Source: Protopterus annectens (Eukaryota > Chordata > Ceratodontiformes > Protopteridae). Taken from it: a DNA stretch of 64,000 nucleotides. This document shows, one piece after another, positions 21,966 through 31,620 of the stretch. The DNA lies in NCBI RefSeq assembly GCF_019279795.1, contig NC_056735.1, positions 1,935,399,418 through 1,935,463,417 of the forward strand, written 5' to 3'. The position numbers and the translations under genes are program-made. Numbering within the stretch: the first letter of the stretch is position 1; each line of letters begins with the position of its first letter. The notes below the pieces were generated by a model. That model searched no databases and had not been told where the DNA came from. It was given only the letters and a program-made list of their open reading frames with translations.

Positions 21966-23660
21966 TTTTGTCAGGATGTCTTTTTCTCCTGTGTTCCTGT
22001 AATCACTGAACCCCCACCTTGTCAAGTGGCTATTTTGTTTTATCCAACTTTTCCTTCACTGCAGTCACCTGAGAAAAGAAAACAAGATACTTTGCGTGTG
22101 ACTGCCATCCTGCAAGGAAAGTTGGCTTTTTTGTGATTTTGATAGCTTCATCTGTGACTTGATATGTGAACCTTTGAAGCACTTCCTGAGATATTGGCCC
22201 AGCAAAACAATGTGTGTGTGTGTTTCCAGATACATGTGGATATTCAACTATAATGCTGCATGCTACTTTCTAGTCTGAAGCACTCACTTTAGCCACTGTG
22301 CAGCCTTAATTTAACACACAATATCCATCAGGTGTGAGCAGGCAAACCCACATACTTTCTCCAATGACTGGGAAACTGGCATCTACCACTCACTTCTGCT
22401 TCTCCTTGCTGGATCCTCTATTCTTTGGTCACTAATCAAAGCAATGTCATATGTGCTACAATCAGGACTTTATTGATCTAGCCATTGACCTTATGATGTT
22501 ATATTTATTTTAAAATAATGAATATTATCATACAATATTTCAATCTACTCAGTGGTGAATGGCCCCAGGCTAATGTCAGTGAAATATCAGGTTTCTGGGG
22601 ATTATGATGGGATGAGAAAAGGGATGGTATGTTAAGTTAATCTGTGACAGAATATTTTGTTGATCACAATTGTTAATTAGTCATTAGGGTCAATTTGGAT
22701 CCTTGTCTTTAAATGTCATTTTGGAATTTTGGAGTTTGTGATTAAGATTGGAACTCAGCAGCTTAACAGCTAGACAGGGGTCCAGGGAAGTAAATAGTGT
22801 GGGAAGAAATAGCCAGGGAATTGTTATGGCTAGGCTTGTATAGGCCCTAGGGCTGATAGCCTAGTACCAACCTATGAACAGACTATTAAAGAACAATTAT
22901 CTTTCTGGTAGTTGGCTGTATTATACAATAATCTTTGCATTTAAGAGGGGAAAATATGAAGGGCATTTGATAAAGCCTACATCTCCAATTTTATAATGTA
23001 GTAAGCAGGTTTTAGATTCAGTAAACACTACTGGGTGGAGTGCATGCACATGCCAACACAGGAAGTTCTTTGGCATGCAAATCACCTCCTAAGCAGGTGA
23101 ATCTCATGCAAATGAGGCAGGTAAAGTGATCCAGCAAGAAGACAGACAGTTGTGCAGACTCCGTGTCAGTGTCCGTAGTGTATATGGGAAAATTTCATGT
23201 ACAGGAATGTAGATAGATAAAAGGAGCTGTAAAAATGTAGATAGATGGACAAAAATGGCATACCATGTACAAATAGGAGTGAAACTATCCTCCATGTGCC
23301 TGAAAAATTAAAGGAAATAAGTTAAATTAGATTTATTTTTTTTTTATTATCTGGCATGTTTGTGTGGCGCATCTCAGAGCACAAACGTGCTTTATAAAAA
23401 CAAAATTAATATTATGTGACAAAGATGTATTACAAGACCCTGCATTGAGCATCTGTAATAGTAAATTAGTGCTGTTGCTAACATGTTAGGGCTTTGAAGC
23501 ATGTAATTTCTAAGCTGTGAGCATGGATCCCTATGCAAATGAAGTGGAGTGTCTGAATAACATGAAGGGGTAGTTGTGTCCATATATCCCCTCCGGGTAG
23601 GCAGAGAACTATGTTGATGTTTACAGAGAAGGTAGCTGACATCAAGAGATGATGTGTCCA
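21963..23660. other. Non-coding, unrecognised
   Basis: AT-rich sequence without a supportable gene. It contains a short T-run at 23336-23344. Confidence 0.35.
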
Positions 23661-23663
23661 ATA

Positions 23664-23915
23664 ACTTCTAAGCTTATTTCAGCGTAGCTGTGCCTGTTTG
23701 TGTGGTGCACCACCATGCTGAACATATGCTTTCAGGGGTGTGTGTGCACTATCTTCTAAGCTTTGTTTAGTTAAGGGGCATGTGTTTCACCTTGTTTGCA
23801 TGGCGCACCAACATGCTGAGCGTGTCCTTTCAGGAGGGTGTGTACACTGACTGCTAAGCTTTGTGTACCTACGGGGTGCGTGTTTGCAGGGTGCACCTCA
23901 GTGCTGAGTGTATGT
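23664..23915 (+). repeat. Imperfect ~90-100-bp tandem repeat (3 units)
   Basis: TCTAAGCTT starts units near 23666, 23754 and 23852. Each continues with TGTTTG(C/T)(A/G)TGG-type sequence, GCACC, then CATGCTGA and CTTTCAGG. It lies just upstream of the transposase relic and could be its subterminal or promoter region. Confidence 0.6.
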
Positions 23916-24138
23916 AAAATCCAATGACATATTAATTAGTTTTGACCCCTGTTTAACTTAAACTAGTGCCATTAAATGATGTTAATGATAAACTAGGCAG
24001 GTGCAATGCATCATAGGTAGCCAATCACATAGTCAGCACCTACAGCAGCAGTATAAAGTATGCATACAACCTACAATCTAATTTTCCCCCATACTCTGCA
24101 ACACTGAAGTACAGACTTGGAAATTTTAATTGAAAGAA

Positions 24139-25280
24139 TGCTAGTGGCTGCTTCAGGTCTTCTACATATGTATGTGCTAAATGCTGAATTCAGTGCTGCT
24201 TCTGCTGCTGGCAATAGGCCTTGACAGAGAAGAACAAGAGTGTTCAGGCCTAGGGTAACCTTCCAGGAACTACATGAGCTGGAGAGTGTACAATGCTACA
24301 AGATGGACAGTGACATACTACAAGAACTTACTGAGTGCTGCTGCCCTCAACTCAGACCCAGAGCAAACAGAGGGGAACCCATCCCATTGGAAACAATGGT
24401 GTGTGTAGCCCTTAGGATACTAGCTGCTGGTACCTTCCAAAGACCAACTGGGGACATTATGGGGGTCTCACAGGCATCAGCATCCAGGGTACTCCATCAC
24501 TTCCTGGATGCCATGCTACTACATGCCAGTGAGCACATTTCTTTTCCCCTCACCCCTGAGGTGAGGGCCAGCAATATGCAACACTTCTACCATGTAGCAC
24601 ACTACCCTGAGCTACTGGGTGACATAGATTGCACTCATGTACACATCAAATCACCACCTGGTGAGGAGGGTAGAATCTATGTCAACCACAAGGGGTATCA
24701 TGCCATCAGCTGCCAGGTCATGTGCAATGCACAGGGCATTATCATGAATGTGCATGCTGGCAGCCGTGGCAGTTATCACACCTCCCATATCTGGCATGCA
24801 TTGCAACTGTACCAGATGATTGCTAGGGGGGACATCCCACATGGCCATTTACTGGGGATGCTGGCTACTCACTGGAACCCTGGATGAAAACACCCATCAG
24901 AAATGCACACAGACCCATGGAAGAACACCATAATGAGTCACATGCACAAACTAGGAACATCAAAGGACATGTGTTTGAGCTTCTGAAGTCACGATTCCAG
25001 TGCTTCGATATATCTGGTGGAGCCCTGCAGTACACTACAGTCACAAATATTCACAGTATGTGCCATACTACTCAATATGATCCTATGGAAACAACTGCAA
25101 CAGGATCAGCAAAGGGAAGGGATACACAGCCCCCCAGTGCCTGGGTCACCACAGCCACAGTCGCAGGAGGACTCGGAGGAGGAACACCTTGATGATGTCC
25201 TTGTAGGCAGACATAGGTGTGCCAAGTATACCCTGGCTTTGGCAAAGAGACAATGCATAGCACATTCACAGACAACCTAG
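24139..25280 (+). pseudogene. PIF/Harbinger DDE transposase relic
   Basis: The main frame (24240-24887) encodes RPRVTFQEL, then the helix-turn-helix-like FQRPTGDIMGVSQASASRVL and GDIDCTHVHIKSP, which supplies the first catalytic Asp. The second catalytic Asp, normally in an HDS motif, is replaced (YHTSHIW). A frame break near 24860, at a run of four G, leads into a second frame with MKTPIRN and FELLKSRFQCFDISGGALQY; the usual catalytic Glu ahead of FGLLKSRF is Gly here. A third frame carries an acidic/basic C-terminus ending AKRQCIAHSQTT. The upstream piece (24139-24239) has a stop. Harbinger transposases cut and paste the element with the Myb partner; this copy is dead. Confidence 0.85.
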
Positions 25281-25664
25281 GGCCCTAGGGACTGACACCT
25301 TACTCCTACTCACATACATACAGTAAAAATCTTCATGCCAGGCAACCCACATAACCTGTACCTATCCATTTATTGGCTGTGTGCTGCTTACATCACACAG
25401 AGTCAGCTCAGAACTACAGTTCTGTCAACTGATGCAGTCTCAAGGCAAGCCTCTAACCTGCACAATACTTCTCAGGATTAATATACTATGGTATTGTATG
25501 TATGAATCTTCTGGATTTATGCAAGGAAATGTAGTGGGCTATTTGGACAGCTGTAACATCCACATGGGACTACAAATACCCAGTCCAGTAGTATGTATCT
25601 CCTATTATACCATGACCCCCCCAAAACGTGCATGCTGATTGGCCAGCGTGCCCGTTGTAAATCG
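25281..25664. other. Non-coding spacer
   Basis: Short open frames only; nothing recognised. Confidence 0.4.
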
Positions 25665-25720
25665 AGTTATACTAATGGAAAAAGGTCCGGTCGCCCGGAC
25701 TTTTTTCCATTAGTATAACT
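25665..25720 (+). repeat. 56-bp hairpin
   Basis: Arms 25665-25690 and 25695-25720 are complementary over 26 bp with one mismatch, around a TCGC loop. Confidence 0.95.
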
Positions 25721-25726
25721 TCGTTT

Positions 25727-25855
25727 TAAACACTGTCTCGCTATGTTAAATGGGTTTAACATGGCGAGAGCTTTAAAATAAGCAACGGAGATCTCCGTTG
25801 CTTATTTTAAAGTCTCGCCATGTTAAACCCATTTAACATAGCGAGACAGTGTTTA
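25727..25855 (+). repeat. 129-bp near-perfect palindrome
   Basis: Centred on GGAGATCTCC at 25787-25796. Each ~64-bp arm itself contains a smaller inverted repeat (TCTCGC[C/T]ATGTTAAA paired with TTTAACAT[A/G]GCGAGA). The arms differ by about one base near 25769. Confidence 0.95.
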
Positions 25856-26041
25856 GCAACGAGAAAGCAAGATCTCCGTTGCTTGTTTTCTCGCTATGTT
25901 AAATGAGTTTAACATAGCGAGACAGTTTTAAAATAAGCAACGGAGATGTCTGTTGCTTATTTTAAAACTGTCTCGCTATGTTAAACTCATTTAACATAGC
26001 GAGACATAAAAAGCAACGGAGATCTTGCTTTCTCCGTTGCT
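25854..26041 (+). repeat. 188-bp nested palindrome
   Basis: The outer arms pair 25855-25884 with 26012-26041. The inner arms pair 25889-25946 with 25947-26004. The same TCTCGCTATGTTAAA and AAGCAACGGAGA modules as the preceding palindrome are reused, so the two form a tandem pair. Confidence 0.93.
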
Positions 26042-26048
26042 CACAGCT

Positions 26049-26078
26049 CTGATGTACTGCACAGGCACAGTACATCAG
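26049..26078 (+). repeat. 30-bp hairpin
   Basis: CTGATGTACTG and CAGTACATCAG form an 11-bp perfect stem with an 8-base loop. Confidence 0.9.
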
Positions 26079-26120
26079 AACTGCCGGATGCCAGACATCT
26101 GCGGAAGGGCAGTAAACAGG

Positions 26121-26183
26121 CATTATACTATGCCATTATTTAAGAAAAGTAACAGTTTCTTTTCTTAAATAATGTCATATAAT
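26121..26183 (+). repeat. AT-rich hairpin
   Basis: CATTATTTAAGAAAAG at 26134-26149 pairs perfectly with 26159-26174; the flanking ATTATA-type arms extend it imperfectly. Confidence 0.85.
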
Positions 26184-26323
26184 AGCAATAACCACTTCTG
26201 GGTGTGGGTAATGGTAAATTTACCCACGATTGCCTTTGGTTGGTCCTCGGGCTTCGCCGGGACCAAACCACGCCAACCGTGGGTAAATTTAGCATTACCC
26301 ACACCCAGGCGTGGGTTATTGCT
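26184..26323 (+). mobile_element. 140-bp foldback MITE with ATAAT flanking duplication
   Basis: Inverted arms begin AGCAATAACC and end GGTTATTGCT, and pair over most of their length including GGGTGTGGGTAATG and TAAATTTACCCACG. Identical ATAAT pentamers flank it at 26179-26183 and 26324-26328. It has no coding capacity. The superfamily is uncertain. Confidence 0.8.
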
Positions 26324-26329
26324 ATAATA

Positions 26330-28003
26330 ATCACTAGGTCTTATAGTTGGAATATTCATTACATCAGTCAAGGGAGATGTTAAACAGTGTAGTAACATGA
26401 TATTTGGACTGCTGTCTATCCCAGCAGATCATGGGCTGCTGTTCACCCACCCCCAACACAGCAGTGCTCCCATATAACTGCTTTAACAGTAAGTCAGCAA
26501 TGGTATATCAGCAGACCAGGCAATCTCAGGGTTGTAGCATAGTACTCTAACACACATTGTATGTTCCACATAAAGAAGAAATAACAACGTACATATTTAT
26601 GCTGTTGAATGTGTGATGAATTTCTCCTCTCTGTCTGGTAGCCTGTTTGGCTCAGTGGATTAGGGAAATTAACATGGGTGATGGTGCTGATGGTTCTAAT
26701 CTGGAAGTATTCATATATTTTGCATGTGAAGTATTATGTCAGTGTTTTCACATACTCTGTGTGTGGTGTAACATTATGAACCTCAGTCACATATTAAGTA
26801 CAGTAGATAGCTGGGGAATGCCATGGACATTTTGAGTGAAGTGCGGTACTGCAGAAACAGGAACAGATGTTAATATCTGTAACATACCTCTCAACCTCTT
26901 AGTGCAAGAAGTCTGGACAAAGCCTGACAAAATGGGAGGAGAAAGGCTCACAAATAGGGGCATATTTTAAATACTGGTTTCATAAACTTAAAAGAGTTGC
27001 TAGAATAACAGGGTTTGTTTCAACAGACATTTTTCTGAAAGATTTGAAGTCAAAAACTCAAATGCATGTCATAATTTAGTGACTTCATTCCTCAGTTCAT
27101 CCAAGAGATTTGCCAGAAAGCCGCAAATTTTATGAGGAATAGACCAAAATTATGAGCCATAAATCTGGACATTCTGTGGAACTCTGGACAGTTGAGAGGT
27201 ATGGACTCTGTAACACACAAAATCCTAGACTGTTGAACAGGTAGGTGTGGCCTGGAGTCACTTTATAAGTACTGACAGTCCCACTGATGTTGCCCTGTCA
27301 TCAGAATGACCTGTTATGTATAGATATGTTTATACATATAGACATATATGTATATATATATATATCCGTCTGTCACTATCTCTCTCTCTTACATACATAG
27401 TATATCTATCGGTATATAGTGTCAAATAAATATATACCGATATATATAGCCATAAATATTACAATGATATGAAGAATGTCTCCATATATCTACATAACAC
27501 ATATGCATATCATACACACACACACACAGCTACATTCATAAATACATCCCTGTTAATCAAATAAATATGTGTGTGGATGTCTGTATTGTCCTACATACCC
27601 CAATAATGGTGAGTAAATCTGCACTATCACACATCCATACTGTTGCTAAAAGGATCAAAACTAAGGATGCAACAGTACATAATCCACTTACCTACAGACC
27701 CCTGTGCCTGCTGGATGTCACCACTTAGTGAGACACAGGTGAGCAGGTGGTGTAATGTATAATGTTGTGAATGCACTCATGGACAGCGCACATTGTTCCT
27801 GCCCACAGGTTTGCCTATCTAACTGCAAGCAGCCATATATGGCCATACTGGTAACTGTACACACATAGCTAGGATTATAACAGTTATCCCACTGCTAGGA
27901 TAATAGATGCAGATAACAGTATGAAGCAGTATCACTCTGCAGGCCACAGATGCTGTTCAACACATGCCTAGTTTGTGTAATCTGCAAGTACTGTACCTGC
28001 AAT
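26330..28003. other. Non-coding, AT-rich sequence
   Basis: A possible tRNA-like piece is at about 26648-26708 (TGGCTCAGTGG A-box and GGTTCTAATCT B-box). TA-rich microsatellite tracts lie at 27340-27370. No gene is supported. Confidence 0.35.
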
Positions 28004-29055
28004 CACCTGTACAACAGACTCAACCTGTGGTGCATGCAACAAATGCTGTAATCTATAGTGAATAAGGGTAGAATTTCTAATCTCACTCCAGGCTGCTTGG
28101 TACGTATCTGCTGAATAACTGGCATGCTCTCATGGCTGGGTCTATATTATCATGTCTAAATGGCATAACAGCGAATGCTGTTTTTCCAACAAATAAACAG
28201 TGAACTGCAAAAACAGCAAAAGCCCAGGTCACTAATTTTTTTTCCTAGGGAAAAAAAATCAGTAGACCAACAAGACACAACATACCAGTTAAAACATTTC
28301 AAAGTGGAGGGCTTCGCCTCCACAGCCCCCAGTGTGGGGGGCTGTGCACCCCACATCCCCCATAACTAAATATACCAACACTGAGATCCCATACAGTCAT
28401 GTCATGCTGACAGCCAAGCAATTATTTCATTGACCTGAGCTTTCACTGTATTTGCAGTTCGCTGTTTATTTGTCGACTAAATGGCATTCGCTGTTATGCT
28501 GTTTCAACAAGATAATATAAACCCCTCATGGCCTATCCATCTGCAATGGGTATGAACTTTTTGGCCCTGTAACTTGCTGCTGGCTTCCAAACTGCACTCT
28601 TCTACAAGGCCTGATGATATCATCCACCTTAAGACTACCAGCTGACAATACAGTATCAGACTTAAGCTGTGGTGTGTGTAGTAAGTACTGTGATCTATAG
28701 TGAATAAGACTAGATAGGAAGAAGTTCTAATCTCACTCCAGGCTGTCTTGCATGCATGTGTGCATGTCCATATGGCATAAATATGATCACCTATGATCAC
28801 CTAGATAATGTAGGAATCTGTAGAGTTTTGCAATGCTTTATTTGTAGTGGGTGATGTGGCCCCCCCACAGGACTGGTCACAACAAGGCCTGCTGATGACA
28901 TTAAGCATACTCTGTCCTAAACTGATAGTACTAGCAGACATGAGGTGTGTTGCGTGTAACACATATTATGATCTGTAGCATGTACCATTACATAGGTAAG
29001 TGTTCTCATCTACATGCAGCCAACTTGCACTACTTGCGTGACTTGCCATGTCCTG
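28004..29055 (+). repeat. ~286-bp tandem repeat, about 3 diverged copies
   Basis: The segment with GTGGTG(C/T), GTAATCTATAGTGAATAAG and TCTAATCTCACTCCAGGCTG occurs near 28020-28110 and 28665-28745. A more diverged form lies near 28940-29040. Removing the MITE at 28164-28498, spacing is about 286 bp for each step, and copies 2 and 3 share ACAAGGCCTG(A/C)TGATG upstream. Confidence 0.6.
28164..28498 (+). mobile_element. 335-bp MITE with ~52-bp terminal inverted repeats
   Basis: The left end GCATAACAGCGAATG pairs with the right end CATTCGCTGTTATGC. Complementarity continues through ACAAATAAACAG(T/C)GAACTGCAAA. The interior has a GC-rich hairpin region (GGAGGGCTTCGCCTCC) and no coding capacity. 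No clear target duplication, so the superfamily is not assigned. Confidence 0.85.
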
Positions 29056-29059
29056 TACA

Positions 29060-30084
29060 CAGTGATTGGAAGTAGTGCTAGCCTCAATGTAGTCTTGTTT
29101 GTGTGTGAGCCTGTTGGAGCATTTTACATCATGTTATGGAACCATAGGATTTTTGAACTTAACTAGCATAATAGCCATACAAACATCTTTATACCCGTAT
29201 GTTCAGGATCAGCACATATTTCCCCAGTCCAAGAAAGAAGCAGGCAGATGTCCTATATTGAGATGACAGTTGCCCAGACAGTCATACAGATGGCATGTGT
29301 TAAGGTGCACTGAGGTGCTCTGGGTGCCATTCAGCAGAGTTCTGTGTCAAGGGTGTGTTTATGTCTGTTAGAAAAATCTCTCCCTCAAGCATGTAGTACT
29401 AACATCACATACTAGGTTAATGTCCTTACAGTGAGTTATCCACCTACTATACTACCTGCAGATAGGCAGCGTAAGCAATCAAGGCGGGTCACATATTGCT
29501 CTGTATGCAAGGCACAGATCACCTCTGAGTAGTCTATATGCCACAGGTGACAATGACACTCATTGCAGACGATTCCCCAATGAACACATACTGAAGACAT
29601 GAAGTGCCTTTGTAAGGGACCATACAGTTGTGTGCAATTGCCGGAACTGCTTGGAAAGGTACAGCAACAAATGTCCATTGACTCAGATATTAGCATGCTG
29701 AGGGTATAGTATGTGGAGGTTAAGACTATGTCATGTACTGATGACTGTGGCCTCAGCTATGCCATACGATTCCTGCCATACCACTGTAGAGACATGTTGA
29801 TCTCAGGCACATTAGGTGTAAACCTGTGTGGCCAGGTCTGTGTGCCCAGTTCTTTCAAGCCTGAGTATGTACATCACATGCTGCGACTGATGTGCTACTT
29901 ATAAAGGTACATAGGTCTAACTGATGGAAATTATACTACATATATATTTGCATGGAGTTTATGGCCATTAGTATGTCAACAGGCATGTGTTCACCATACC
30001 CTCATGCAGGATAGTGACATACAACAGAGAGTCTATGAGTGCTCACAATTTGCAGGTATCAGCCAACATTGTTCAGTAGTCACA
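29060..30084. other. Non-coding, unrecognised
   Basis: No supportable gene. It could include further eroded CR1 sequence continuing from 30085, but I see no clear match. Confidence 0.35.
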
Positions 30085-30775
30085 TGTGTTGTTGTTAAAT
30101 GGATTCCAAGCAGTAGAGGACCAAGGACTGCACCCTGGTGAGCACTGCTGCTTACAGATCAGCTATTGGAGGTGGGTGTCCCTATGTTGCGTATGTATGC
30201 CATCAATGGGCCACTTAGTGAACCTACAATGACAGTATCATGGATGCCTAAGTGGGTGCTTTGTAAATGTTGCCCAAGCAGGGAATATAGTCAGATGGCT
30301 TGCTTCAGTCTGGAGGTTGTACACCCTGATGTAACCTCATCCAGGTCCTTGGTGACTGCCTCGGACATGTCCACTATGTGTAACAGTCATGCTCTCCCTG
30401 TCTTGCTTCAAACTGTGTACAATCAACTGTGTGTAGATTACATATATGTGTGCCGATCAGCTCCATGATGATTGCCCCTTTGGGCATACAGATATGAATA
30501 CGTAGAAAAAGGACTGTATAGTTCTGTTGCTCAGTTGATGCACCTCCTCTGTGCAGGGATGTAACAGCTGCTATTGTCCACCCAACCAGTGAGCAGCCAG
30601 TGCTGTCAGTCTGATTGCAAGGGTTGTCCAATGGTGTTAGTAATCCTTGTTAGATCACATGTGGGATACAGCCTGATATGTTACCTTGTGCAACAGATGC
30701 TGTGTATCTTCCATTGAGAGGCCAGTTATGAACTGTTCTGTAAATATGGACATTGTGAGACAGGTTGTAGGAATG
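30085..30775 (-). mobile_element. Fossil CR1 RT fragment
   Basis: The minus-strand translation near 30374-30600 still reads VTSLHRGGASTEQQNY and LIGTHICNLHTVDCTQFEA, matching VPLHKGGASTDPGNY and LINKDIGNLQTLDPTQFGF of CR1 copy 1. Nucleotide similarity to 630-1390 can be followed through GGACCAAGGACTG(C)ACCCTG and ATCATGGATGCCTAAGTGGG. It is far more diverged than the three young copies, so it is a much older insertion. Confidence 0.8.
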
Positions 30776-30779
30776 TCGT

Positions 30780-31599
30780 GTCACATGTGCTGGAGACAAG
30801 TGAGTGTAGTTGATGCAGACAGTATGGGAGTGCAGGTTAGATATGCTACAGACCCATCATTTGTGGCATCATGATGTATGAGGTCAGTGACAACCTGGCC
30901 CTGTCCTTTGAGGCTGCACATGTAACTACACTGTGCATTGTGGTTCTGCTTTGTGTGGGTGGCTAATTCTGGCACTTACAGTGTCTACACAACATCACAA
31001 CAACACTATGCGCTTCTATTAGATGAGGAGGTAGTGCCTCCATGTTTGGGAGGCACCCTAACCACTAACCGTCACACAGCACTATCCACCTGTTATTGTA
31101 TAGCGTGCTAATGGCAGTTGTGCACCAATCAGGTTTGCTTAGCCTTGATGAACCCATGTCCCACCTGTCCAGTACAGCCAAGTTTATGGAGTTGTAATGC
31201 TGCTGACATAATGCATGACTGTACAGCTCTGCATACTTGCCTGTCCCATCTGAAAGGGAGAAGTGCAGTCATGCTATGTTAGCCATCCCACAGAAGGTAA
31301 TACATTTCTTTCTTCACATATATGTCTGTATTGTCTGCAAGGGCCATACCTGCTGGTTGTCCTAAGGAGACTGATCTGTGGCCAGATCCCTCCAGGGAGG
31401 ACCTCACATGGGGGTGCTTTAGGGGTCACACATATTGGTAGACACATGATGCAATACGTTGGTTCCCTGTGTGGGGATGTCATGGCATTGCTTCAGGGAA
31501 TGATAGGTAAGGACGTGGACCATCCTATGGGCAAGTAAGCCACAGCACAACTAAGCAACACAGTGTGTACATATTACACTTCCCTAATGTGTATGTCTG
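30780..31599. other. Non-coding, unrecognised
   Basis: Only short open frames; nothing recognised. It forms the left flank of the L2-type element. Confidence 0.35.
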
Positions 31600-31620
31600 T
31601 GCTCTGTACAAACATCTTGC

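Noticed and set aside
21810..22025. Tyr/Ile/Thr/His-repeat proteins on both strands
   Set aside because: They are translations of the CA/TA microsatellite.
30166..30468. A 100-codon plus-strand frame
   Set aside because: It is antisense to the fossil CR1 RT, whose minus-strand translation is recognisable.
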